From the NCBI GenBank assembly GCA_021029095.1, contig JAJOHG010000070.1:62001-126000 (forward strand): a stretch of DNA of 64,000 nucleotides, written 5' to 3'. The DNA is from Phellopilus nigrolimitatus. Lineage: Eukaryota; Basidiomycota; Agaricomycetes; Hymenochaetales; Hymenochaetaceae. Below are positions 10,498 to 20,611 of this stretch, piece after piece. Position 1 is the first letter of the stretch; each line of letters starts with the position of its first letter. The notes beneath the pieces were generated by a model, which worked only from the letters and a program-made list of their open reading frames with translations, had not been told where the DNA came from and ran no database searches. The translations under genes and the position numbers were made by a program.

Positions 10498-12229
10498 ATG
10501 AGCAGGCTCGTCGACCTCCCCACGGACGTGTTGCTGAAAATCCTTGTCCATTGCGATGTGGAGGATGTGCTGCGGGTCGAGACGGCGCGTTTATTATGGC
10601 CATCTGTCCGGCAGCGGGACTAAATGGCATTTTTCAGATGTGCAAATTCCTTCAAGACATAGTTGCTACTCGACATCTCTGGCTGACCTACTTGTGCGGT
10701 CTTCCCAACGAATGTGCCCCCGACCTTCCTCCGCACGTCTCGCTCGAGTCGCTCAACTGCTCCGGCCTTAAGACGCTGGTCGTTCGTGCCGTGCGCGGAA
10801 ACAGGAACTGGAAGTCGCCTTCTCCGAAAGCCACCCGCGAAATCAAGGTCCTCGTTAATGATCCGGTAAGAAAGCCTGTCTTGGTCGTCAACGAAGCATC
10901 TCTTGTGCCGGGAGGTGACTATTTGGTGGTCGAATGGACAACACGCCCATCAGTCTTGGACGGCTATTTGCAGTTACTTGAAGTATCGAATGGCGAGAAG
11001 ATCTGGCTGTATCCAGACCCAGACAATTGCTCTGTCTCAAAGTCTCGGAAGCTGTGGGGATATGGTGTAGACCGTATCGCGGAGAACGTCCTGAGAGTCG
11101 CTACTGCTGAGACTGATAAGGAAACATATAGGAAATTGTCTGATTTTTCCCCCTTTCATTTCGTAAACAAGCGCACCCTGACATTTTCGTTCTTTAGGAT
11201 AGCAATCAAAGTTTTTGAGATTGACCTTCGTCAAAGGCGCTCGGAGACGATATACGTTCACCGACTGGGCAATGATCATCTCGGAACGCCACCTCACTTA
11301 TACTTGCAGGGCGATCACATTGTCCTCGTCGGCTATGAAACAAACCTTAGCTTTTTAAACTGGAAATCGTCTTGTTGCGCGAATCTTGTTTCCGTGAGCT
11401 TCGCCGCCATTAGCGACGAGCGCTGTTTCTCATTTATAAACACGTCAGGACGATACCATAAAAGCAAGCCAACTAGTCAGGGGGTTACTGTTTACCGTCC
11501 ACAGTGCAGCCGGAAGCAATATACTGCGAGTGACGGATGTCCATCAGGCACTTGAAGCCGCATCTGGACAGGAGAGACCACCGCCGCCCATCCACATGTA
11601 TACTTCACCAGCTGTAACAGCAGAAGACCTCCGACTTGACAGCCGCAACCTGTACGCATTCGACATACAAGCATTTAACGCATTCTGGAGGCAGGAGGGC
11701 CATATTTATATATGCCTCTTCGCGTCTTTCTATGGCGATCAGGATTCTAGCATAATGGTTATGACCTACTCCTTCACACCTCAGATGCGGATGTTCGGGA
11801 TTGGATACAGAGCATCACTTCAACTTGATGGCGACGAACCTCGGCCTGGAATTGTTTCATCCGCGGCCGGGCGTCTTGCTGTTCCGGGGTTGCAGGGACT
11901 TTACGGGTCTGACATACATCGGATATTTCGAGATGGGCCAAACGACAGGTTGTGTCGTAAGGTGTTGCCTCGCGGAATCGATTGTTGTGGAATGGATCCG
12001 TACAGCGGTGCTATTCTGTGGATAGAAAAGCGTTCTTCGTCGACCGAAGTGGGGATCTCGTATTTTGATTAAGTGAAAGTACTCGCCCGTAACGCCTGTG
12101 TTTCGATTCTCGACCATACGCAGGGCGAATGTCGTCGTGGACACAGAGTCCTTTCACTTCCAACTCGAAGCTCAACGAGGATTCGAAAGCCAGACGTTTT
12201 TGGATTTTGGATTTTATCGGAGGCACTAG
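10498..12229 (+). pseudogene. F-box-like gene, frame broken near the 3' end
   Basis: The start at 10498 gives an F-box N-terminus (MSRLVDLPTDVLLKILVHCD, then VEDVLRVET), the Skp1-binding part of SCF ubiquitin ligases. The frame continues as CKFLQDIVATRHLWLTYL after an apparent GC-AG intron (about 10583-10637, donor GCGCGT). A long exon follows. Near 11450-11485 a frame change can be explained by a very short (37 nt) GT-AG intron. The 3' end then needs two frame corrections, at about 12028 and 12045-12060. Beyond them the expected C-terminal sequence reads cleanly (KYSPVTPVFRFSTIRRANVV..FLDFGFYRRH) to a stop at 12227-12229. As sequenced, translation would stop at 12072. I infer a recently decayed gene; sequencing error in the homopolymers cannot be excluded. 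Confidence 0.65.
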
Positions 12230-12364
12230 CATGATAATGCTGCTTTTTACAGCTTTTGCGAGCTCAGTTGCTGTACGACATGAATCGTCCTTCAGCTGGC
12301 ACGACGTATGTCTGCACCCAAAGAGGCAAGATTGCCCTTCTGCCTTCTGGCCTGTTCCAGCGCG

Positions 12365-12365
<1 letters not shown>

Positions 12366-12395
<30 letters not shown>
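12366..12395. repeat. Uninterrupted 30-G tract
   Basis: Thirty consecutive G residues are followed by A and GGGG. The run sits where the related element at 63391-63987 has an A or T run, just inside the transposon end at 12401-12434. Runs this long are often mis-sized in assemblies and can form G-quadruplexes, so the length should be treated as approximate. Confidence 0.9.
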
Positions 12396-12396
<1 letters not shown>

Positions 12397-12400
12397 GGGG

Positions 12401-12434
12401 TTGCGCACACTGATAAGGTCTTCTAAAAGCGCTG
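12401..12434. mobile_element. Lone right end of a CAGCGCTTTT-family transposon
   Basis: The sequence TTGCGCACACTGATAAGGTC followed by TTCTAAAAGCGCTG matches the right terminus at 63956-63987 (GCGCGCACTGACAAGGTTTT then GTAAAAGCGCTG), and it is followed by TA. I found no matching left end within a few kb on the other side of the G tract, so the element is truncated or rearranged. Confidence 0.65.
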
Positions 12435-12496
12435 TAAGTTATTTTATGTGTTAAACTCGTTCTTTAGAAATACAAGCAAAAAGCTATAGATGCCTC

Positions 12497-12640
12497 TTGG
12501 CCTTTCTCGCGACGTCGATACCGACAAGCAGCCTGACAAGCCGACAAGTCTCGCCCTCAGTGAAGGACGAATTCACGCACCTGTCGCTGTGCGTGGCCGA
12601 TATCGCTGTTCGTTATGTGCATGTAATATACTATGCACTC
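12497..12640 (+). pseudogene. Degraded 5' fragment of the Tc1-like transposase gene
   Basis: The frame reads SRQVSPSVKDEFTHLSL..VADIAV, which corresponds to the N-terminus of the downstream transposase (NRRHVSPSVKENVARLSL..VSDIAL). A segment of about ten codons is missing and the frame then degenerates. It sits about 850 bp upstream of the full gene in the same orientation and looks like a truncated duplicate. Confidence 0.6.
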
Positions 12641-13187
12641 TTCGTATCGGTAATCTTCATGAGCTGCTCCTGTCTCTCTGCCGCTTATTGACTTGGTCGA
12701 TACTCCGTAGGGAGCTCCCGCTATACACGCGCAGCCCAAGCGCCGAGCGCGTGGGCTCACAGATCATCATGGTCTCTGATACTTTGCTGCTGAATGCGCT
12801 GCTGGGACGATGTCAAATCGGAAAGAGGTTTGGGACGGCAAGCGCAGCAGGTGACCTCGTCCCAGTTCGCTTTTCACTGTGCAAACAGCTCAAGTCAACT
12901 AGAATTGCTGGAGAACCGAGTCTTCAGTCCTCGAAGTCCAGGTTGTCGATTCGAGGGTTTAGTATACGTTGGTAGAACTTTTCCCTTTCGTTTGTGTTAA
13001 GTTCGGGTAAGAGACCACATCGCAAATGTTTTGAATGCAAGTTGTCCGATAGCTCGAGGAAGAGAAGTTCAGGATATTTGAGTTTCGTTTTTGGCATATT
13101 CTATTGATTGTGAAATTTACAACTGCAAAAACGAAGTCAGTGGTAAGCACTTCATCGACGGCTTAGTAAGTCATTATATAATTCAGG
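12641..13187. other. Spacer upstream of the half-tRNA relic
   Basis: An open frame continues to 12975 but shows no recognisable domain, and its composition does not resemble the neighbouring coding exons. No further element ends were identified. Confidence 0.35.
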
Positions 13188-13223
13188 TGCTAAGCGAGCG
13201 TGATAAACCATCTACACCATATG
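13188..13223 (-). repeat. 5' half of tRNA-Ala(AGC) as a stand-alone relic
   Basis: Read on the minus strand, 35 of 36 bases match the intact tRNA-Ala at 10229-10322, from CATATGGTGTAG to CGCTTAGCA. The match stops exactly after tRNA position 37, where the intron starts in the intact gene. The following sequence (CCTGAATTATATAATG) cannot form the anticodon or T stems, so this is not a functional tRNA. It could be a retroposed 5' exon or the head of a tRNA-derived SINE. Confidence 0.75.
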
Positions 13224-13348
13224 TGCGTTACCTTTTGAATTTGCTTCTTTATCGGGCTCATTTTTGACGGGGACAAAGTCGTGCGATAGCCGACTTTCTT
13301 TAACGGCGTCGACAACGCCAACGACAACGACTAGCAGTCTGACATGCG

Positions 13349-14682
13349 ATGGGCAACCGCCGACACGTCTCGCCCTCGGTGAAGGAGAATGTCGCGCGTC
13401 TGTCGCTGGATCCGAAGTTGCGCGTGTCTGACATCGCGCTGCAGGCTGGTGTCAGCGAGAACACCGTCCGGCGCACGCTCGACAAGTGGAGGAAGAAGGG
13501 GCGCACCACAGAGGTGCGCGCCGCCGCGCCGAAGGGGCGCCCGACGATGTTGGGACAACAGGAACTCGAGGTGCGCTCCATTATTTATTGAAAGCACACA
13601 AATCCTCATGCTTGTTTACTTATAACCCGTACCAGTTTCTCGAGCAGCGCGCCCGCGACTCACCGAACATGCCGCTGAGCGATTTGCGCAACGCGCTCCG
13701 CGACGAATTCGACGTCGAAATTTCTACGACGACGATCTACCGTACCCTGCGCAAGTTAGGCCTGATAAGCAACACACTGGAGACGACTCCGCCGCAGGAG
13801 GAAGCGCACGACGAAGACGAGGCGGAGGCGGCACCGCGGAAGGTCAGTCCCTTTGGACCCGGTACGGACGGGAGTACCTGACAAACGCTACGAGCAGACG
13901 TTCGAGGAGCTCAACCAAGAACGTTGCACGCAGTTCCTCGCGCAGGCGCGTGCCCCCGACGTGCGTACACTTGTTTTCGTAGGCGAGATATCCTGCAGGA
14001 ACAGCCCCCTGCTGGCCCGGGCCCCTTTCTCAGAATTCGAACCCGCCGACAACCCTAGCTGGGGCGAATGGGCTGGCTCACAAAGGTTCCTTCATATCCT
14101 CTATTCTATTCAGCTCCGCATTTACACAGAAGTTTGCTCTCTTTCAGACGAGAACCGGTTCTCCTCGCGCTCTCGCACGCCGGGATCCTGGACGTCTCCG
14201 TCTCCACGGGCGCAGGGGCGGCATCTACGTTTGTCACGCGCCTGCTCGATGCCATGCGCCCCTTCCCCGCGCCGCACTCCGTGCTCGTGCTCGACTCGAC
14301 GCGCTCGCGCCTAATCGACGCAATGAAGGATAGCGAGCGCGAGGCTCATGCCCGGTTCGTGTATTCCTTTCTGTCTTTACACGATATTCATGCGTTTTTA
14401 ATAACGGACAGTGGCATCATCGTCCTTCAGCGCCCTCCCTGTACCCCGGGCCTCAATCCCCTCGAGTGCGCCGGCGCGCTGATTCAGCGTTCTTTCTCAT
14501 TAATGTCCCGTGGGCCTTCGGCGCACGGCTACAGCATGTCAAACGGACATGCTGCTTTGGACGAGCAGTCTGCAAGCACGGACGACCTGGAGGACTCTAT
14601 GGACGCGCTGCTTGACTCGCTGAGCACCATCACGCCCGAGCGCGCCCTGCGTTGGCTCAGAAAGTGTGGTTACTGTACCTAG
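13349..14682 (+). CDS. Tc1/mariner-like transposase gene, likely inactive or domesticated
   Basis: The N-terminal two-thirds of exon 1 is a helix-turn-helix pair (HVSPSVKENVARLSL, then VSDIALQAGVSENTVRRTLDKW). Exon 2 has a second HTH-type segment (STTTIYRTLRKLGL), as in Tc1 bipartite DNA-binding domains. The DDE region reads TLVFVGEIS, where VDES is usual (first Asp replaced by Gly), then SVLVLDSTRSRL (second Asp kept), then RPPCTPGLNPLE (Glu kept, about 37 residues on; the usual SPDLNP Asp is Gly). Introns lie at about 13572-13633, 14087-14147 and 14357-14421. The junction near 13845-13880 needs a short intron or a frameshift. Long open exons around a damaged active site suggest either recent decay or retention for DNA binding. 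No terminal repeats were found immediately flanking it. Confidence 0.65.
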
Positions 14683-15344
14683 GACTTTTAGACAGCTACT
14701 ATTAGTGTTATGGATGTTTTCCCGCTCTTTGCCATCGAAGCTGATTACTGCTACAGTAGTTGTAAAATTATGGATAATATTATGGATAGGCAACGTTCCT
14801 GCACTGTAAAAGCACGGTTTTCATATCGGTTCATGGTTATTTGTAACTAGTCTCAGACTTGATGTTTAAGGCATCACACGCCGGTAGGAATCATTACGGA
14901 AGGGAGCTCTCTGAGAGCATCCCAAAAACCAGGCGAGCATTGATATGCGCGAAAGAGCACCGCTAACTTGCTTGACTCTGCGAAGACAGCCATGATAGAA
15001 GAATGTGTCTCATAGCTAGTCAACATAGCCTCAATCCCCGAATTCTGTTTTAGAAGCTGCTGAAGCTACAACCTGTGAGAAGCCCCAGAGATGCCTCGGT
15101 TGACAGGGAGAAATTGCTTGACTTGCCATTTTGCGGACCTAGAGAACTCCGCAACAAAAAATGTCCATGTTCGATCGTTTTTTTTACACAATGCAATCTG
15201 CTGTGACAGATAGAACTAGAAGCAGTCCAAGAAAAGGGATGATACCTAGAGACTAATCCAGTCGTCTTTCCGAGACGTCCTAAATGTTGCACGAGATGAA
15301 CAATCAGAACAAATCCCAAACTTGAAAACTTGAAACGAAGAAAC
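14683..15344. other. Convergent spacer between transposase gene and mannosidase
   Basis: This is the 3' flank of both neighbours. No gene, RNA or repeat end was seen. Confidence 0.45.
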
Positions 15345-18300
15345 TTACGGCGACACATACTCATCCTCAGCTACCGGTACTCCGGCATTCCCAAGGACGA
15401 GCTTCACCGTCTTCACTTCGAACCCGCGGAAGTCCAGCTTGATCTCGAAGTCAGGGGCGGCCGCGCCGTCAGCTGTGTCCGCACTGTGCGCGCGGAAGAC
15501 GCGCAACTCCTCAAGCTCGTCCTCCAAAATATTCGTCGCGTACGCCTTGGCAACGCCCAGTGACCCGGAGACGCGCAGGAAAGCTTGCGCGTGCCCGCCA
15601 AAGGCTTCGTAAATGCGCAGCACGATGGTAGATGGCTTCGACAATTCGTTTGGCCCGGCGACGCCAAATACGTCGTCATCGCCCCGCTTGATTGTCTCGA
15701 GAATGACGTTCGACGCGCCCCGGATACTGAAAGGCGCCCTGCTGATGGGCGAAACGGTATTGAGAGCCGCATCCGGGGCGAAACGAACTTTTAAAAAACT
15801 CAGTGAGCTGACACATCGTCACGAGGAAAGGGTCGTAAAATTACCATGCAAGGGCGAATTGAAGAGATACGCAGCCTGAGGTACGTCAGATTGCAGGAAG
15901 TGACCGACATGGGGTAGCACAGCCCATGAAAACTCATGTTGTCCTAGATATACTGTAAGTATGCGAGAAGTAAAAGAATTGCAAAAAGGATAACCTTGGT
16001 CTTGTTCTGCATCCGGGGCAGTCGCGCCGCGAAGAAGGGAGATGCGCAAAATATTTCCTGTGCACGCGAACCCGTATTTTGACTCCGAGAGGATTGCAAC
16101 ACCATAGCCATACTCGCTCAAGTCTGCGTACTGATAAGAAGCGAAAACATTCAATTCGGAACCATGGGTTGAGTAGATTGAATAAGTATTACCTTGAGGC
16201 CGCAAACTTCGAATTTAGCCGCGTCCCAAGTCGTGTTCTTGTGCGTTGGCCGCTGGACGAACCCAAATTGAGTCTCGTAGGTAGCGTTGTCGCTGTGAAG
16301 ATTGAGAGGAAGCTCGACTGACGTCGCCTTTCGTATAAGCTAGGAAACGATGGAAAAAAAGGCTACTAATACGTACACTTCAAGAATTGATGTCTCTCGT
16401 GCCAATCGACCTTGGCATCGAAACGGAGATACGGTCGTGAGTTCGACGCAACAGAAGCTAAAATACGAATTCTCGTGTGAGATAACGCGCGGTGCGATCT
16501 CGATGAGACATACCAGAAACAGCGTCTAGCGAAATCTGGATCAAAACGATTTATTAGTCAGACGTGCTTAAAGAAAGGTGAAATGCTTCCAACTTACAGT
16601 CACGTTTCCTATGGTCTTCCCGAACTTCACCTCGGCGCTGACTGAGGCCCTGAGCGGGCCCTTCGCTATGACCTTAACATCCGAGAAGGCGAGTGGTGTG
16701 CGCTTCTCCAAGTGATGAATTTCGACATCTGTTCGCTCGTCAGGAGAAGTACAGAAACGAGTTGGAGAAAGCGACCTACCCCAAGCGTCCCAATAGCCTG
16801 GACGGTCTTCGAAAATGACCATCCCACCGGACTCGCCTTGCACAATCAGCTCCCGACTGGATTGGTCTATAAGCGCGTGCCTCGAAGAATAGAAAATAAA
16901 CCTACCCGATTTGTTTGTCGACCAAACTCGAAATACGGCCGTCGCTGATTGTCAACTCGACAAATGCATTTCGGAGGATGAAGTCGCCAGCATGGTTCGT
17001 ATGGACTAGCGCACAAAATATAAGCCAGCTTTCATTGAAGTGAAGCGTAGTCCCACCTGAAGCAGCATTGCAGTCCGCAAACAAGCCCCTCGCAAAAGAG
17101 AGTCCGAGGCCGGTCTCCGCCTGCATCAGCGCGTATCCGTGCTTGCCATCTACCGATGTTTGAACGACTTTCGTCTTGAGCTTCGCGCCACCAGAGCCTG
17201 TCAATGGGATCTGCACAACATCGAGACGCGGGAACATCGTCGTGTTGAATGCGACAACAGTTCCCTGTGTCGACGCGGCAAACGGCGTCTCAGGTGAGAT
17301 GGAAAAGGAGGGCTGCAGCAGCGCCCCGAATGCCTCGTCCAGAAGTGCCTTGCCTTCCTTATGGACTTCGGCATAAAATTTCTCTGCGTCTTCGTAGACC
17401 ATACCGCTGGAATTGAAATGAGCTCTAGCACTTGGTTGTGTTCCAGTTTGTGAGCCTGCTTACATGCATGAGCCAGGGAGAACTTGAAAACCAAGTTAGC
17501 TTTGAAACGATTGTGAAATCTCTACGACGTACCATCATGAACTAAGCACCCATGAGTCAATTACGTATAATAAAAAGCCAAGAAATAATATAGCTCACAT
17601 TGGCACAACAGAATCTTCTCCCAAGCATCGTCGATTCTCTGCTTCGGATAATCATATTTTCTCAGGCTCAACGTCGATGCGAGCGTGGCCACAAGCTGCA
17701 AATAGAGCTCGTCAGACCAGATCGTCACATCAGTCAGATACGGTACGATACCTCGACATCTCTGAGGAGAATTTCGGACTTCCTGTTCCCCTTCTTGATC
17801 GACCCTAACGATTCGACTTAGAGCACTATCCGAACTAAGAGCCAGGCTTAAAACGTACCGTGCGACGTGTATGTTCCGCGATGGAACTAGATATGATAAG
17901 GACAATGAGCTATAATGCTTAAGATCCACATTAGTCGCTGCGGCGTACCTCAAGATACAATTCGCCATGCCACGCAGGGAGGTCTGCGCCATCCGTGCTC
18001 GACTTCTCGACATCCCGGAAGAAGTCGTCGACAGAATGGCCCATGTCCACGACGGGCAACTCGCGCGACTCGTTCGCCACGGCGCGAATGCGGCGGAGCT
18101 GAAAACAGGGACAGAAAGTCAGTGGAGGTCGCTAATATGGATAACGAAGTAAATAACGACGCACATTCTCCAACATCTTGTTCAACGGACCGCCTCCGCC
18201 GTCTCCGTTTCCGAACACGAGAAGCGCGGTGTTGTTGGATTCGAGGTTCTTTCCGATGTTGATCGTTTAGCGTGCGTGACTGCTTACGGTCGCGTGCAAT

Positions 18301-19982
18301 TTACCTTATGGTTCGTTATACCTTTGCGTATATCTCCGACTGTCGCCTGCGCAGTGTAGGTGTCTAAAGTATAGTCAATATGAAAAGCGGTCAACATGAG
18401 CTGATTTGTTACTTGCCGACAGGGGTCATATGGCACAAGACCTGCGTGCCGTCGATGCCCACCCAATTGAATGTGGAGTGAGGGAAAACATTACTATTCC
18501 CGATATCCATTAGCAGTAGTACGCATAGTAGGCTGTTTACCCATCCTCACATGTTGTTCCTTAACCAGAGCTAAGTCAGAAAACATGCGACTTCATTATC
18601 TGGCTCACTCACCAGGAGAGTTTTTGTGTGAAGAAATACTTCATACCTGCGCTGCGAATGAGCTGTGGGTATGCGCCCGTCAGGCCAAACGAATCAGGGA
18701 GCCACGCCGTCTCGCAGCGGATGCCGAAGCGAGACTGGAAGTAGCGTTGGCCGAAAATCATCTGGCGGGCAAGGGCTTCACCGGAGGGCATATTGCAGTC
18801 ATTTTCGACCCATGAACCACCAACGGGGTGAAACTGGCCGCTGAGGATCTTCTCCTTCACGCGCTCGAAGAGCGGTGGGTAGAGCTGCTCAAGCCATTTG
18901 AACTGCTGCGCCTGGCTGCACGTGAAGCGGTGCTCCGGGTAGCGTTCCATGAGGTCGACCTGCGTAGACCACGAGCGCGCGACCTTCTGCTGAGTGACGC
19001 GGAACGGCCAGAGCCACGCCGTGTCGATATGGCAATGACCGATGCCCCAGATGTCCGCCTTTGTGTTCGGCCCCGCCTTGTAGATATCGGCGCCCTTCGC
19101 CTCCCAGCCCGCACCGAGCACGTCCTCGGCAATTTTGCGCGCACGTTGAATGCTGGCTGGGTCTCCCGCGTCGAATGCATTCATGATCGCGTTCCCAGTG
19201 ATGACAGCCTTGTTCTGCAGGGCGGTGTTGCCAGGAAGAGACCCCGCGAGTTCGCGCAACGTGCCGAAGTCCCAGAGGAGGCGCCATGCGTCTTCGTTCG
19301 GGACGACGAGATCCGCGGACGCGAGCGCGAAATAGCGGTCCATGTCCGGCGGCGCGATGGCGTCGCCGTTCCATGGCACGCCGAACATGCCGTTGCAGCT
19401 CGACTCGATCACGAGTTCGTGCGCACCCGCCTTGCGCGCGGCGGGTGGTATGATGTAATCGACCCGCCTGTCGCCACCGAAGCCACCTGTGATGCCCTGA
19501 AGTGGCGTGCCGTCGGGCGTGTAGATCATGGCCTCACAGCCCGGATCGAACTCAAGCTGCACGCGCTCGTACTGCTCCCAGTCCGCGGGGATGTTAATCG
19601 TCACTTTCCACCAATGGTTCGTCCACGAGGGGCCGAACGACTCGCCCTTCTTCGCGGGGCGGAACTTCTGCTGCACCGCCTCCTCAAACGTCGGCTTTGT
19701 GAGATTCGGAGCACTCCAGACTTGCAGCTTAACATGCTCAGAGCCATCGAGCCTGTGCTTGAAGAGCACAGAGGTCAGGTTGACGTCCGAGAAATGGCCA
19801 CCAGTGAACTGCGACAGACGGTCCTGTGTCAAGTTCTTGATCCATTTCGCACCAGGACCTGGGTTGAGTTCAGGATATGAACTCTCAGAATTGACAGAAT
19901 GGGAGTGCCTGCAGCTCCCGGCCATCTTAAGATATAGTTCCTGCGATATAACCAGCTCAAGATGATGGTGGTTGCGACTCAA
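15345..19982 (-). CDS. AMS1: Alpha-mannosidase, glycoside hydrolase family 38 (Ams1 type)
   Basis: This enzyme hydrolyses alpha-linked mannose from free oligosaccharides and glycoproteins. Fungal Ams1 reaches the vacuole without a signal peptide. The 5' exon (19982 to about 18612) encodes the N-terminal beta region and the catalytic start: zinc-ligand motif [18 protein letters not shown] and nucleophile motif [20 protein letters not shown], where the Asp of PDSFG is the expected nucleophile. Many downstream exons encode the middle and C-terminal domains (for example [16 protein letters not shown] near 17250, and the last exon with [20 protein letters not shown]), ending [11 protein letters not shown] at 15345-15347. 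Total length fits the family's roughly 1,100 residues. No signal peptide is seen. Translation may start at 19982 or at the second Met at 19925. Long frames on the opposite strand (18828-19880) are shadows of this exon. Confidence 0.93.
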
Positions 19983-20611
19983 ATTACTCGGTGCTCCGAA
20001 AGCTACTGCCTGCCAACCAGCTCATACGTAATGTCACGCATTATTAACCGATAGTAACGTATGCGTGACCCGACGCGTGCACCAATTCTAGGGGAATACG
20101 TATAATTCAAAAAGGAAATTTCCGACATCAGAGTCCACTTTGCCACATTCTTTGTGCATGTCCCCATCACAGCCTTCGCCCTTCCTTATTTTTCGACTTC
20201 TCTTAGAACCAAATCCCTGGCGATGCTCTTGAAATTTTATGAATCGTACGAAATATGCGTAGACCATAGACCCACCACTTGAAAACTCCGCACTATTAAT
20301 ATGTGCGCATTTCTATATCCATAGTATCTTGGCACAAGAATCGAATTTTTCCGGTTATCATAGCTAATGTTGATATTCTATCCAAACGCGTTCTTATGGA
20401 AGAACGGAGGGGGAACTCGTAAGACAATCATTTCTTTCTTACCTCTGCAAGTCAAAGACATGAAAACAATCAGCAACACTTCTAACTACAGATCTGAACT
20501 TGTTTACATGGTATAATTTGGCTACTGTTATGAAAAGAACAACAAACCAAAAAAACCGTGCTGAATGCCCCTTCTTTCATTATCCGAATTCGGCAGAAAG
20601 TTGAATTGCCA
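19983..20611. other. Mannosidase promoter and P450-2 3' flank
   Basis: No gene or repeat was recognised. Confidence 0.45.

Noticed and set aside
12490..12975. A 161-codon plus-strand frame
   Set aside because: Different frame from the transposase fragment, with no domain or composition resembling protein.
13188..13223. A second functional tRNA-Ala
   Set aside because: Only the 5' half is present; no anticodon 3' strand, T arm or acceptor partner follows.
18828..19880. A 350-codon open frame on the plus strand
   Set aside because: It lies opposite the GH38 mannosidase exon, has no motifs, and its openness follows from the GC-rich codon use of the real gene.
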